A stretch of DNA of 64,000 bases from Streptomyces sp. NBC_00572 (GTDB lineage Bacteria; Actinomycetota; Actinomycetes; Streptomycetales; Streptomycetaceae): assembly GCF_026341815.1 (NCBI RefSeq), contig NZ_JAPENX010000002.1, forward strand, positions 806,001 to 870,000, given 5' to 3'. The notes under the pieces are model-generated. The model ran no database searches. It saw only the letters and a program-made list of their open reading frames with translations, and was not told the origin of the DNA. Each line of letters starts with the position of its first letter. Positions within the stretch are counted from its first letter, which is position 1. The position numbers were made by a program, and so were the translations under genes. Shown here in pieces: positions 48,382 to 57,068 of the stretch.

Positions 48382-48771
48382 TTGTCAGTCGAGTTGAACC
48401 ACACGATCGTCCACGCCCGGGACAACCGGGAATCCGCGGAGTTCTTCGCGAACCTGCTGGGCCTTGAGATCACCGCCGAGTGGGGTCCGTTCGTCGCGGT
48501 CGGTCTGAGCAACCACGTCACGCTGGACTTCGCCACCATTCCCCCGGACAGGATCACCCCCCAGCACTACGCCTTCCTGGTCTCCGAGGAGGAGTTCGAG
48601 GCGGCGTACGTGCGGATCAGGCGAGACGGCATCGAGCACTACGCCGACCCGCACCGGAAGCAGCACGGCACGATCAACCACCATGACGGCGGCCGCGGCG
48701 TGTACTTCCTCGACCCGGTGGGTCACCTCATGGAACTGATCACCGTGCCGTACGGCGGCTGGACCTCGTAG
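48382..48771 (+). CDS. VOC-family (glyoxalase/dioxygenase fold) protein
   Basis: A TTG start at 48382 lies seven bases after GGAGG and gives 129 residues: no ATG or GTG is better placed. The fold is recognisable from the paired beta-alpha-beta modules: ELNHTIVHARDNRESAEFFANLLGLEITAEW in the first, and YVRIRRDGIEHYADPHRKQHGTINHHDGGRGVYFLDPVGHLMELITVPYGG in the second. Metal ligands would be H8 and E121-like positions (LNHTIVH and HLMELI). Members include glyoxalases, dioxygenases and drug-binding proteins; the substrate is unknown. It is transcribed alone and is convergent with the next gene. Confidence 0.85.
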   Translation: MSVELNHTIVHARDNRESAEFFANLLGLEITAEWGPFVAVGLSNHVTLDFATIPPDRITPQHYAFLVSEEEFEAAYVRIRRDGIEHYADPHRKQHGTINHHDGGRGVYFLDPVGHLMELITVPYGGWTS

Positions 48772-48778
48772 GCGACCA

Positions 48779-48818
48779 CGTCGAGGGCCGCATCCGGCGC
48801 GGAGTACGGCCCTCGACG
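48779..48818. terminator. Bidirectional terminator between VOC and GNAT-NTF2 genes
   Basis: A 12-bp perfect stem (CGTCGAGGGCCG at 48779-48790 with its complement at 48807-48818) in the gap between two convergent genes. Confidence 0.7.
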
Positions 48819-48871
48819 ACGTCCTCGATCTGGACCTCGACCTCGATCTCGCCGGGATCGGATCCGTGCGG

Positions 48872-49849
48872 TCACCCGGTGCCGGCGGCGGGCACGTCGT
48901 CCCAGGCCAACGAGGACATCCGCCATCCCGCCGGGGTCAGGAGGTACTGGGTGGTCTTGTGGCCGGAACCCTCGAACCACTCGCCGTTGTGGTAGCCGGA
49001 CTTGCTGTACTCACTGAACCGGTGGGCGATCGATCCGAAGATCTCGGTGCGCGCGGAGACCTCCCGTTCGGAGAACTCCGTCAGCGTCCCGTCGGTGAGC
49101 ATCCTCTGGCGGGGTTCGATGAACGCGTCGAGGTCGTAGATCACCGGTTCGTCTCCGACGTTCGCGATGATCCTCCCCTGCGGAATGAAGACGTCGCGGA
49201 TGACCCCGAGGTCGGGCCGCCTGCCGCCGGTGTTGGTGAAGGCATCGACGAACACGCCCATCAGCCGGTCGAGTTCGGCCTGGACGCCCGACGCGGACCC
49301 CTCCCCGGCAGACGGCCACTCCTCGGAGAGGACCGACCAGACCTCGATGTCGTGCCGCACCCCTCGGTACGGAGAATGCCGGCGCAGCACACCGTCGCGC
49401 GTCATGCCGAGCCGGCGCGCGGCCCCGATGCTGCGGGCGTTGTGCGCCGCGACCCACCATTCGACCCGGCTCATGCCCCGCTCGGTGAAGGCCCAGTCGA
49501 TCAGGGTCCGGCAGGCCCGGTTCACCAGGCCGCGCCCCTCCCCCGCCTCCTCGAGCCAGCAGCCGATCTCAGCCACCCCGGAGGTGCTGTCGAAGCGGGT
49601 GAACATGACGCCGCCGACCAGCGTGCCGTCCAGCCAGATGCCGAAGATCCCGCCGTTGTCCGTGGCCTGCCGGTCGGCGTAGCGCTGGAGGGTGGCCGTG
49701 GCGGAGGGCAGGTCGGTGCTGAAGGTCGCCCAGGGGATCCATGGGTCGACGCTGTCCCGCGCGCGGTCGATGTGGGCGAGGAACTCCGGCGCCTGCCAGG
49801 GCTCCAGGGGGCGGAGCCGGGCACCATCGCCGATGGGCAGAGTGAACAT
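48872..49849 (-). CDS. GNAT acetyltransferase (RimJ/RimL type) fused to an NTF2-like domain
   Basis: The 325-residue protein joins two domains. Residues 1-180 are a GNAT of the RimJ/RimL class: ARLRPLEPWQAPEFLAHIDRARDSVDPWIPW, FGIWLDGTLVGGVMF, EIGCWLEEAGEGRGLVNRACRTLIDWAFTERGMSRVEWWVAAHNARSIGAARRLGMTRDGVLR, which includes the acetyl-CoA loop EGRGL in place of QxxGxG/A. Residues about 195-325 resemble a SnoaL/NTF2-like cone (ELDRLMGVFVDAFTNTGGRRPDLGVIRDVFIPQGRIIANVG... and HNGEWFEGSGHKTTQYLLTPAGWRMSSLAWDDVP). The fusion suggests acetylation of a small molecule or peptide bound by the second domain. The start is the ATG facing a TetR gene; a palindrome in between suggests repression by that TetR protein. 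Confidence 0.82.
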   Translation of the reverse strand: MFTLPIGDGARLRPLEPWQAPEFLAHIDRARDSVDPWIPWATFSTDLPSATATLQRYADRQATDNGGIFGIWLDGTLVGGVMFTRFDSTSGVAEIGCWLEEAGEGRGLVNRACRTLIDWAFTERGMSRVEWWVAAHNARSIGAARRLGMTRDGVLRRHSPYRGVRHDIEVWSVLSEEWPSAGEGSASGVQAELDRLMGVFVDAFTNTGGRRPDLGVIRDVFIPQGRIIANVGDEPVIYDLDAFIEPRQRMLTDGTLTEFSEREVSARTEIFGSIAHRFSEYSKSGYHNGEWFEGSGHKTTQYLLTPAGWRMSSLAWDDVPAAGTG

Positions 49850-49870
49850 GTGAGCATCGCTCCCTCGGTG

Positions 49871-49890
49871 CGTAACAAGCGTTCGGTACG
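49871..49890. promoter_or_regulatory. Imperfect palindrome between divergent GNAT-NTF2 and TetR genes
   Basis: CGTAACAAGCGTTCGGTACG matches its own complement at 14 of 20 positions with strong CGTA/TACG ends. It occupies most of a 53-base divergent gap, a typical TetR operator position. Confidence 0.5.
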
Positions 49891-49902
49891 TAAGCTAGCA
49901 GC

Positions 49903-50577
49903 ATGCCGCCCGCACCTGGAGACCGCGATGCCCGCCGCGAGGACGTATCCGAGACGGTGTGGCAGGTGCTCGCCGGCAAGGGGTTCGGCGGGCTGACCCT
50001 GCGCGCCGTCGCGACCGCGATGGGTGTCTCGACCGGGATGCTCATGCACTACTTCCCGACCAAACGGGCCCTGATCACGCACGCCCTGGACCTGCTGGAG
50101 AAGCGCACCGCGGAACGGCCCCGCCGGGCTCGCCCCGCCGCGGGCCTCGCCACCGTGCGCGTCATGCTGCTGGACATCCTGCCGCTGACTCCGGGCGACA
50201 CCGCACGCAACCGCATCTGGGTCAGCTCCTGGGACCTCTCCCTCGCCGACGACGACCTCGCCGCGGAGCAGGCCGGCCGCTACACCCGGCTGCGCTCGAC
50301 CCTCCTCCCCCACCTGGAGGCCGCCCGCGACCTCGGTGAGCTCCCGGCAGACGTCGACCTGGAACAACTCGCCGCCACCGCCGTCGCCTTCACGCACGGC
50401 CTCGTCGTCCAGGCCCTCTTCGACCCGACCCGGTTCCGCGAAGAGGCGCAGACCGCGATGCTCGACGACTTCCTCGCGTCGATCGCGGCGCCCCGGCCCG
50501 GCCCGGCACCGGCGGCAACCGGCAGGCCCCCGGCCACCGGTAGACCCCGACCGACGGTAGACCCCGGCTGCCGGTAG
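49903..50577 (+). CDS. TetR-family regulator
   Basis: The 224-residue protein has a helix-turn-helix in residues 12-58 (VSETVWQVLAGKGFGGLTLRAVATAMGVSTGMLMHYFPTKRALITHAL), followed by a BetI-like ligand domain (VRVMLLDILPLTPGDTARNRIWVSSWDLSLADDDLAAEQAGRYTRLRSTLLPHLEAARDLGELP...). The C-terminal 30 residues are a low-complexity Pro/Ala/Gly/Arg tail made of repeated CCGACCGGTAG-like DNA, outside the folded domain. It is divergent from the GNAT-NTF2 gene with only 53 bases between them, so it most likely represses that gene and itself. The inducer is unknown. Confidence 0.87.
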   Translation: MPPAPGDRDARREDVSETVWQVLAGKGFGGLTLRAVATAMGVSTGMLMHYFPTKRALITHALDLLEKRTAERPRRARPAAGLATVRVMLLDILPLTPGDTARNRIWVSSWDLSLADDDLAAEQAGRYTRLRSTLLPHLEAARDLGELPADVDLEQLAATAVAFTHGLVVQALFDPTRFREEAQTAMLDDFLASIAAPRPGPAPAATGRPPATGRPRPTVDPGCR

Positions 50578-50658
50578 ACCCCGTAGGCACGGCCGCGGCA
50601 GTCCACCTCGGCAGAACTCTTGCCGGGGCGGCTCCGCCTCTCTAATGTGAACCTTCAA

Positions 50659-50668
50659 ATCCCGGGAT
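50659..50668. promoter_or_regulatory. Palindrome in the promoter region of the galactoside operon
   Basis: ATCCCGGGAT is a perfect 10-bp palindrome, and TTCAAAT (50654-50660) and ATTTGAA (50699-50705) form a wider inverted pair around it. It lies 34 bases before the first gene and is a candidate operator for the LacI protein encoded at the operon's end; binding is not shown. Confidence 0.35.
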
Positions 50669-50701
50669 CGTCTTACAGTTGGCCACTTTGAGGGACTGAA
50701 T

Positions 50702-52021
50702 TTGAACGCTCCAATCCCATGCTCATCCGATGCCGCCACACACGCGGCTCCCGGCCCCGCTCCCGGTCCAGCCCTCGATCGCGGTCCGATGCCGGGCTAC
50801 CTCGACCACGCCAGGATCGGACCGCTCTCCCACCGGGCCGCCGCCGCGCTCGCCGCCGCGACCGCGCTGGCCGGCCGCGCGGACCCCGCCGACCTCGACC
50901 GGCTGTTCGCCCTGAGTGACGCCGCCCGGACCTCCGCGGCGCGGCTGCTCGACGCCCGGCCCCACGAGATCGCCCTCGCCCCGTCCACCAGCAACGGCCT
51001 GTTCACCGTGGCCGCGGCACTCCGCGGCCCCGGCACCGTGCTTGTGCCCCGCGGCGAGTTCCCCGCCAACGTCTATCCCTGGCTCCGTTTCGCCGGCCGC
51101 GGCGGCCCGGACGTCCGCCTCCTCGACCCGGACGGGCAGCGCCACATCACCGCCGACCTCCTGCGCCGTCATCTCACTCCCGACGTCACCGCCCTCACCG
51201 TCAGCGCCGTCGACTCGCTCACCGGGCATGTGGCCCCGCTCGCCGCCCTCAAGGAGGTCCTCGGGCCCGACCGGCTCCTGATCGTCGACGCCATCCAGGG
51301 GCTCGGCGCCGTCCCCCTCGAAGCCGATGCCGCCGACGTCCTCGTCAGCGGCGGCCAGAAGTGGCTCCGGGCCGGCTGGGGAGCAGCGCTGCTGCTGATC
51401 CGCGACCAGTGCGGCGAGCGTCTCGCTCCCGGGCTCGGGGGCTGGGCCGGTGTGACGGAGCCCTTCGCCGTACGGCATCCGGCGCCGTCCCTGCCCGGGG
51501 CCGCCGCCCACCTCGCCACCAACCCGGACTTCCCGGCCGCCGCGGCCATCGGCGCGGCCGTGGACGACCTGCTCGACCAGGGCGGCCCGGCCGTCGTCGG
51601 TACCCGGATCCGGGCCACCCTCGCGGAGCTGCTCGACCGGGCGCGACGGGCGGGCGCCGAAGTCCTGTCGGACGGGCTCGGTCACCGGGAGCGCGCCGGA
51701 ATCGGCACCTTCCGCCTGCCCGGTCATGACCCCGCCACCGTCCACCGCGCACTCGAAGCATCCGGGGTCATCGTCACTCGCCGGGACGAGTGGATCCGGC
51801 TCTCCCCTCACGCCTCCACCCCGTCCGCCGCGGCGGACCTGTTCGCGGAGGCACTGCAGACCCCCACCCACCGCACGACGCGCACCCACACCGACACCCA
51901 CAGCACCCCCGGCACCACCGCCAGCACCAGCACCAGCACCAGCACCAGCACCAGCACCAGCACCGAAAGCAGCGCCCACCCCCGTACCGACATCCAGGAG
52001 CCGACATGTCCCACCAGCTGA
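50702..52021 (+). CDS. Class V aminotransferase (cysteine desulfurase-like fold) heading the galactoside operon
   Basis: TTG 50702 lies seven bases after GAGGG and gives 439 residues; ATG 50789 (MPGYLDHARIG) is a shorter possibility, since the first 29 residues are low-complexity. The PLP fold is clear: YLDHARIGPLSHRAAAAL, the substrate loop STSNGLFTVAAALRGPGTVLVPRGEFPANVYPWL, the PLP-binding aspartate in LLIVDAIQGLGAVPLE and the Schiff-base lysine in DVLVSGGQKWLRAGWG. The C-terminus is a disordered Thr/Ser-rich tail encoded by a hexanucleotide microsatellite. It overlaps the binding-protein gene by 16 bases, so it is part of the sugar transport operon, although no amino-sugar enzyme is present. 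The reaction is unknown; amino-sugar or aminated carbohydrate metabolism is one idea. Confidence 0.8.
   Translation: MNAPIPCSSDAATHAAPGPAPGPALDRGPMPGYLDHARIGPLSHRAAAALAAATALAGRADPADLDRLFALSDAARTSAARLLDARPHEIALAPSTSNGLFTVAAALRGPGTVLVPRGEFPANVYPWLRFAGRGGPDVRLLDPDGQRHITADLLRRHLTPDVTALTVSAVDSLTGHVAPLAALKEVLGPDRLLIVDAIQGLGAVPLEADAADVLVSGGQKWLRAGWGAALLLIRDQCGERLAPGLGGWAGVTEPFAVRHPAPSLPGAAAHLATNPDFPAAAAIGAAVDDLLDQGGPAVVGTRIRATLAELLDRARRAGAEVLSDGLGHRERAGIGTFRLPGHDPATVHRALEASGVIVTRRDEWIRLSPHASTPSAAADLFAEALQTPTHRTTRTHTDTHSTPGTTASTSTSTSTSTSTSTESSAHPRTDIQEPTCPTS
51921..51964 (+). repeat. CCAGCA hexanucleotide microsatellite inside the aminotransferase gene
   Basis: More than seven copies of CCAGCA encode an alternating Ser-Thr run near the C-terminus. 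Copy-number changes in steps of six would keep the frame. Confidence 0.85.
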
Positions 52022-53340
52022 CCCGCCGACAGATGCTTCACCTCGCCACCGCCTCCGCCGCCGGGCTCGGTCTGGCCGCCTGCGGCGGTGGCGGATCGGG
52101 CGGCGGCGCCGCCGGTGCCGACGGCGACAGCGGGAAGATCACCGTCTGGAGCTGGACCACCGCGGCCGAGGCGCTGCGCGGTGTGGTCCCCTCCTTCGAA
52201 CGCGACAACCCCGGCATCACGGTCGACGTCCAGGACGTGGGCAACCCCGCCATCTGGGACAAGATCACCGTCGGTCTCGCCTCGGGCGGCAAGGGCATCG
52301 CCGACGTCCTGCACATCGGCGTCGACTACCTGCCCGGCTACCTGGAGAAGTTCCCCCAGGGCCTCGCCGACCTGTCGAGACTCGGGGCCGACCGGCACGA
52401 GGACGCCTTCGTCGAGGGTCTGTGGCCGACCGTCGTGGGCAAGGACAGAGCCGTCCACGCCCTCCCATGGGAGGTCAACCCCCTCGGGCTGTTCTACCGG
52501 CACGACTACTTCGAGAAGGCCGGTGTCGACCCCGCCTCGCTCTCCAGCTGGGACGACCTGATAGCTGCGGGGCCCAAGATCCGTGCGGCCACCGGCGCCC
52601 AGCTGCTGGGGCTCGACAAGCCCGGCACCACCCAGGACATGGACTTCTTCCAGAACCTGATGCAGCTCCAGGGGGCCTTCTACTTCGACGCCGAGGGCAG
52701 GGTCACGCTCGCCTCCCCGGAGGCCGTGCGGGCCCTCACCGTCATCAAGCGGCTCAACGACGGCGGCCTGCTCGCCGACACCGCCGGCCAGGGGACCTGG
52801 AAGCGGCTCGTCGGTCAGGGGAAGCTCGCGACCGCCCCGTACCCCGCCTGGGCCATCGAGTACCTGGCCACCAAGTTCCCCGCCCAGAGCGGCAAGTGGC
52901 GCGTCATGCAGCCGCCCGCCGCCGTCCCCGGGGGCGGGCGCAGCGCCATCGTCAACTCCACCTATCTGACCGTCTCCGCCACCAGCAAGCGCCGCAAGGC
53001 CGCCTGGCGCTTCATCGAGTACGCGCTGACCAAGCCGGCCGAGATCAACCGGATGTTCGCCTCCGGCGGCGTCTTCCCCGCCCTCAAGAAGGCATACGCG
53101 GACCCGAAGTTCAGCGCGCCCCACTCCTTCTACGGAGGCCAGCAGGTGCTGCGGTCCTTCGTCGCCTCGCTCGACTCCGGTTCGGCCGCCACCAACTTCA
53201 CCGGTGACTACAGCCGCGCCCTGAAGCTCGCCGCCGACGCCCAGAGCCAGGTGCTGATCAAGGGTGCCGACCCGGCCCGGGCGCTGAAGGTCGCGGCCGA
53301 GCAGCTCGCCCAGCAGACCGGTCGGCAGCAGGCGGCCTGA
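52006..53340 (+). CDS. ABC transporter sugar-binding lipoprotein (Tat-type signal)
   Basis: ATG 52006 follows AGGAG by six bases. The 444-residue protein has a twin-arginine start (LTRRQMLHLATA) and a lipobox LAAC, so it is probably exported folded and lipid-anchored. The mature part is a CUT1-type solute-binding protein: ITVWSWTTAAEALRGVVPSFERDNPGITVDVQDV, GLFYRHDYFEKAGVDP, SWDDLIAAGPKIRAATG, FFQNLMQLQGAFYFD. It would bind an alpha-galactoside or a related oligosaccharide, judging from the GH36 gene downstream, and deliver it to the two permeases that follow. No ATPase is encoded here; as in many streptomycetes a shared MsiK-like ATPase elsewhere could serve. Confidence 0.9.
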   Translation: MSHQLTRRQMLHLATASAAGLGLAACGGGGSGGGAAGADGDSGKITVWSWTTAAEALRGVVPSFERDNPGITVDVQDVGNPAIWDKITVGLASGGKGIADVLHIGVDYLPGYLEKFPQGLADLSRLGADRHEDAFVEGLWPTVVGKDRAVHALPWEVNPLGLFYRHDYFEKAGVDPASLSSWDDLIAAGPKIRAATGAQLLGLDKPGTTQDMDFFQNLMQLQGAFYFDAEGRVTLASPEAVRALTVIKRLNDGGLLADTAGQGTWKRLVGQGKLATAPYPAWAIEYLATKFPAQSGKWRVMQPPAAVPGGGRSAIVNSTYLTVSATSKRRKAAWRFIEYALTKPAEINRMFASGGVFPALKKAYADPKFSAPHSFYGGQQVLRSFVASLDSGSAATNFTGDYSRALKLAADAQSQVLIKGADPARALKVAAEQLAQQTGRQQAA

Positions 53341-53342
53341 CC

Positions 53343-54326
53343 ATGTCCCTCGCCCCGTCCGAGAGCGCCCCCGCCGGAGCCCCTGCCGGGGCCGCCGCCG
53401 CTACCGGCACGCCCGCCGGCCGCGGCGGCCACCGCCGCCGCGGAGGCGCCCGCCCCGGCCGACGGCGGCTGCTGACCCGCGCCTCCGTCCCGTACCTGCT
53501 GATCATGCCCGCCGTCCTGGGCTTCGCGGTCTTCAAGGCGTACCCCATCGCGGCCTCGTTCTGGATCAGCCTCACGACCGGCAACGGCGACGCCCGACAG
53601 TTCGCCGGACTCGCCAACTACCGGCGGCTCCTGGACGATCCGCTGTTCTGGACCGCGTTGAAGAACACCGCGCTGATCCTGGTCGTCCAGGTGCCCCTGA
53701 TGCTCGGCCTCGCGCTGCTCGTCGCCCTCGGGCTCAACTCCACCAAGGTCTGGCTGCGCCCACTGTGGCGACTCGGGGTCTTCGTCCCCTCGCTGACCGG
53801 CCTGGTCGCCGCCGGCGTGATGTTCTCCGTGATCCTGAACCACGACGCGGGACTGCTGAACTGGGTCCTCTCCCTGTTCGGCATCGACCGGGTGAACTGG
53901 CTCGGCAGCCCCTTCTGGGCCCGCGTCGGCGTCGTCCTCGTCATCACCTGGCACTACACCGGCTACAACGCCGTGATGTACCTCGCCGGACTCCAGGGCA
54001 TCCCCAAGGAGCTGTACGAGGCCGCGATGGTCGACGGCGCGGGACCCGTCCGCCGCTTCTTCGCCATCACCCTGCCCCAGCTGCGGCCGATCCTCCTGCT
54101 CACGGTGGTGCTCTCGACCATCGGCACCCTGCAGCTCTTCGACGAGCCGTACGTCCTCACCGGCGGCGGCCCCGACAACTCCACCCTCACGGTCACCATG
54201 TACCTCTACAACAACGGCTTCAAGTACTTCGACTTCGGCTACGCCTCGGCCCTCGCCTACGCGCTCGCGCTGATCGTGTCCGTACTCGGCATCCTCCAGG
54301 TCCGTCTGATGGGAGAGCGCCGATGA
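53343..54326 (+). CDS. ABC sugar permease, MalF-like
   Basis: The 327-residue protein starts two bases after the binding-protein stop. A basic N-terminal tail rich in Ala, Gly and Arg (about 45 residues) is followed by six membrane spans. The cytosolic EAA loop, IPKELYEAAMVDGAGPVRRFFAITLPQLRPILLLT, contacts the ATPase. FDEPYVLTGGGPDNST near the last loop is typical of CUT1 permeases. It forms the transmembrane pore with the next gene product. The stop and the next start overlap (ATGA). Confidence 0.92.
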   Translation: MSLAPSESAPAGAPAGAAAATGTPAGRGGHRRRGGARPGRRRLLTRASVPYLLIMPAVLGFAVFKAYPIAASFWISLTTGNGDARQFAGLANYRRLLDDPLFWTALKNTALILVVQVPLMLGLALLVALGLNSTKVWLRPLWRLGVFVPSLTGLVAAGVMFSVILNHDAGLLNWVLSLFGIDRVNWLGSPFWARVGVVLVITWHYTGYNAVMYLAGLQGIPKELYEAAMVDGAGPVRRFFAITLPQLRPILLLTVVLSTIGTLQLFDEPYVLTGGGPDNSTLTVTMYLYNNGFKYFDFGYASALAYALALIVSVLGILQVRLMGERR

Positions 54327-55138
54327 AGTTCCGCGGCCCCCTGCTCACCGTGCTGCTCGCGGGTGCCTTCGGGCTCTGCGTCGGACCGTTCTGGTGGCTG
54401 GCCATGGCCGCCACCCAGGACGACAAGGACGTGTTCTCCTGGCCGCCGAAGCTGCTGCCCGGCGGCCACCTCATGGAGAACCTCCACGGCCTCCAGGAGT
54501 CCATCGGCCTCACGCGCGTCCTCGTCAACACCCTTGTGGTGGCGGGCCTCCAGACCGTCGGCGCGGTCGTCGTCTCGGTCCTCGCGGGTTACGCCTTCGC
54601 CAAGTTCGAGTTCCGCGGGCGCAATCTGTTCTTCGTCCTGCTGCTCAGCACCCTGGTCATCCCCGACGCGGTGATGCTGATCCCGATCTTCCAGATGATG
54701 ATGGACCTGGGTCTTATCGACTCGTACGAGTCCGTCGTCCTGCCCGGCCTGGTGACCCCGTTCGGCATCTTCCTGATGCGGCAGGCACTGCGCTCGATGC
54801 CCGACGAACTCCTGGACGCGGCCCGCGTCGACGGCGCGGGCGAACTGCGCGTGCTGTGGCGGATCGTCATCCCGGTCAACCGGCCGATCATCGCGGCGCT
54901 CGCGCTGTTCGTCTTCCTCGGCGGCTGGAACCAGTTCGTCTGGCCGCTGATCGCGCTGCGCAGCCCCGAGATGTACACGCTGCCCGTGGCCACCGCCACC
55001 CTCCAGGGGCTGTCGACCACCAATTACGCGCAGGTCCTGCTCGCCGGCGCCATCGCCGCCATCCCCGTGATGGCCCTCTTCCTCGTCCTGCAACGCCAGT
55101 TCATCTCCGGCCTCCTCGCCGGGGCCACCAAGGAGTGA
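54323..55138 (+). CDS. ABC sugar permease, MalG-like
   Basis: The 271-residue protein begins at the ATG overlapping the upstream stop. It has six spans and the EAA loop MPDELLDAARVDGAGELRVLWRIVIPVNRPIIAA. GYAFAKFEFRGRNLFFVLLLSTLVIPDAVMLIPIFQ and GGWNQFVWPLIALRSPEMYTLPVA are also characteristic of MalG-like subunits. Paired with the MalF-like gene in the same operon. The ribosome site AAGGAG for the next gene lies in its last codons. Confidence 0.92.
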   Translation: MKFRGPLLTVLLAGAFGLCVGPFWWLAMAATQDDKDVFSWPPKLLPGGHLMENLHGLQESIGLTRVLVNTLVVAGLQTVGAVVVSVLAGYAFAKFEFRGRNLFFVLLLSTLVIPDAVMLIPIFQMMMDLGLIDSYESVVLPGLVTPFGIFLMRQALRSMPDELLDAARVDGAGELRVLWRIVIPVNRPIIAALALFVFLGGWNQFVWPLIALRSPEMYTLPVATATLQGLSTTNYAQVLLAGAIAAIPVMALFLVLQRQFISGLLAGATKE

Positions 55139-55143
55139 CCACC

Positions 55144-57060
55144 GTGACCACCGCACCACAGAACACCCCTCCTCAGAGCACCGCTTCTCAGCACGTTCCT
55201 CATCAGGACGCTTCTCATCAGGACGCCGACGACCAGCAGCCCGTCCCGGCCTGGCGGCCGGGCGCGCCCTCCGGGGACAGTCCCGGCACGGTCGTCCACC
55301 GCCGGCTCGCCACGGGCCTGTTCCACTCCACCGGAGACCCACTCGCCCTCCACCTCACCGGGCTCGGCGGCGACCGGTGGGAGGCCACCGTCACCCCGGT
55401 CGAGGACGGCGTGGCCCTGATCGAGGTCTCGGCGGCGGCGGCCGTCACCCTCCGCGCCGAATGGCGCGTCCCCTGCGTCGGGGCCACCGCCTACTGGACC
55501 CCGAACACCGACGCCTCCCGCTGGCTGCCGCCGTCCTGGATCACCCCCCGGACGGTCTCACTCTCCCTCGGCGCCCCCGTCGCCAGCCTGGTCGGCGCCC
55601 ACGACCGCGCCCTGTGCACGGCCGCCGCCGGAGAGACCGCCGCGCCCGTACGCGTCGGCGCCGGTGTCGTGGAGGAGAGCGGGGAGTTCGCCTTCACCGT
55701 CGAGCAGGACCTCACCCCGGACGGGCCGCCGATGCGGCTCCGGATCGACCTCAGCGGCCGCCACTTCGCCAGCACCCTGCGGGCCGTCACCGCCTGGTGG
55801 GCCGAGGGCGTGGACCACCCCGGCGTCGCCCCCGCCGCCCGGATGCCCGCCTACTCCACCTGGTACAGCCTCCACCAGAACGTCGACACCGCCGCCGTCG
55901 AACAGCAGGCCGCCCTCGCAGCCGAGCTCGGCTGCGAGAGCATCATCGTCGACGACGGCTGGCAGACCGCCGACCGCACCCGCGGCTACGGCCACTGCGG
56001 CGACTGGGATCCCAACCCGACGGCCTTCCCCGACCTCAAGGCCCACGTCACCGAGGTCCATCGGCTCGGCCTCGCCTACCTCCTCTGGTACGCCCTGCCG
56101 TTCATCGGCCGGCACAACGACGCCTGGGACCGCTTCAAGGACAAGATCCTGCGCGAGGAGCCCCATCTGGAGGCGGCCGTCCTCGACCCCCGCCACCCCG
56201 AGGTCCGCGGCTATCTGATCGACAAGGTCTCCCGCGCCGTCGAGGAGTGGGACATGGACGGGGTGAAGCTCGACTTCATCGACCGGTTCGCCGTCGCCGA
56301 CCCCCCGCCCGCGCCCGCCGGAGCCGACCGCTCCACCGTCCACGAAGGCCTGCTCCAGCTCCTCGCCGAGCTCGACGCCCGCCTGCGCCGCACCCGGCCG
56401 GACGTGATCGTCGAACACCGCCAGCCGTACGTGAGCCCTGGCCTCTGGCCGTACGCCACCATGGTCCGCGCCACCGACTGCCCGCTCAGCCCCGCCGAGA
56501 ACCGCCAGCGCATCGTCGACTGCCGGCTCACCGCGGGACCCCTCGCCGTCCACGCCGACATGATCATGTGGAACTCGGCCGAGACGCCCGAGTCCGTGGC
56601 CGTCCACCTGATCAACGCGCTGTTCTCGGTGCCGCAGATCTCCGTCGGCCTCGGCACGCAGACCCCCGGACAGCTCGCCGCCCTGCGCTTCTGGCTCGGG
56701 GTCTTCCGCCGCCACGCCGACGTCCTCCAGCTCGGCGACCTGGAACCGGCCCGTCCGGACCTCGGCTACCCCCTGGTCGGCGCCCACGATCGCGGCACCA
56801 CGGTGGTCGCCCGCTACGCGCCGCTGCCCGTCGCCCTCCCGGACAGGGACGGCACGGACGGCCCGCGGACCCTGCTCGTCGCCAACGCCGACCGCGACCC
56901 CGAGGTGCTCCTGGTGGCCACCCGGCAGGAACGGGCCCTCGTCCTCGTCCAGGACTGCCGCGGTGAGATCCTGTCCGAGTCCGTACTCGACCTCGTCCCC
57001 GGAGTGAACCCGGTGACCGTGCCGACCGGCGGCCTGCTCACCCTGACCCGAGAGCACTGA
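55144..57060 (+). CDS. GH36 alpha-galactosidase
   Basis: GTG 55144 is nine bases after AAGGAG and gives 638 residues; the first 40 are a Gln/His/Pro-rich disordered stretch. The catalytic barrel carries YSTWYSLHQNVDTAAVEQQAALAAELGCESIIVDDGWQTAD, then DMDGVKLDFIDRFAV with the likely nucleophile D377, and MVRATDCPLSPAENRQ with the likely acid/base aspartate. The early beta-sandwich and the late beta-domain fit GH36. No signal peptide is visible, so it acts on imported oligosaccharides in the cytosol, removing terminal alpha-galactose, which agrees with the preceding ABC transporter. The gene spacing of five bases suggests co-transcription. Confidence 0.88.
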   Translation: MTTAPQNTPPQSTASQHVPHQDASHQDADDQQPVPAWRPGAPSGDSPGTVVHRRLATGLFHSTGDPLALHLTGLGGDRWEATVTPVEDGVALIEVSAAAAVTLRAEWRVPCVGATAYWTPNTDASRWLPPSWITPRTVSLSLGAPVASLVGAHDRALCTAAAGETAAPVRVGAGVVEESGEFAFTVEQDLTPDGPPMRLRIDLSGRHFASTLRAVTAWWAEGVDHPGVAPAARMPAYSTWYSLHQNVDTAAVEQQAALAAELGCESIIVDDGWQTADRTRGYGHCGDWDPNPTAFPDLKAHVTEVHRLGLAYLLWYALPFIGRHNDAWDRFKDKILREEPHLEAAVLDPRHPEVRGYLIDKVSRAVEEWDMDGVKLDFIDRFAVADPPPAPAGADRSTVHEGLLQLLAELDARLRRTRPDVIVEHRQPYVSPGLWPYATMVRATDCPLSPAENRQRIVDCRLTAGPLAVHADMIMWNSAETPESVAVHLINALFSVPQISVGLGTQTPGQLAALRFWLGVFRRHADVLQLGDLEPARPDLGYPLVGAHDRGTTVVARYAPLPVALPDRDGTDGPRTLLVANADRDPEVLLVATRQERALVLVQDCRGEILSESVLDLVPGVNPVTVPTGGLLTLTREH

Positions 57061-57068
57061 ACGACGAA

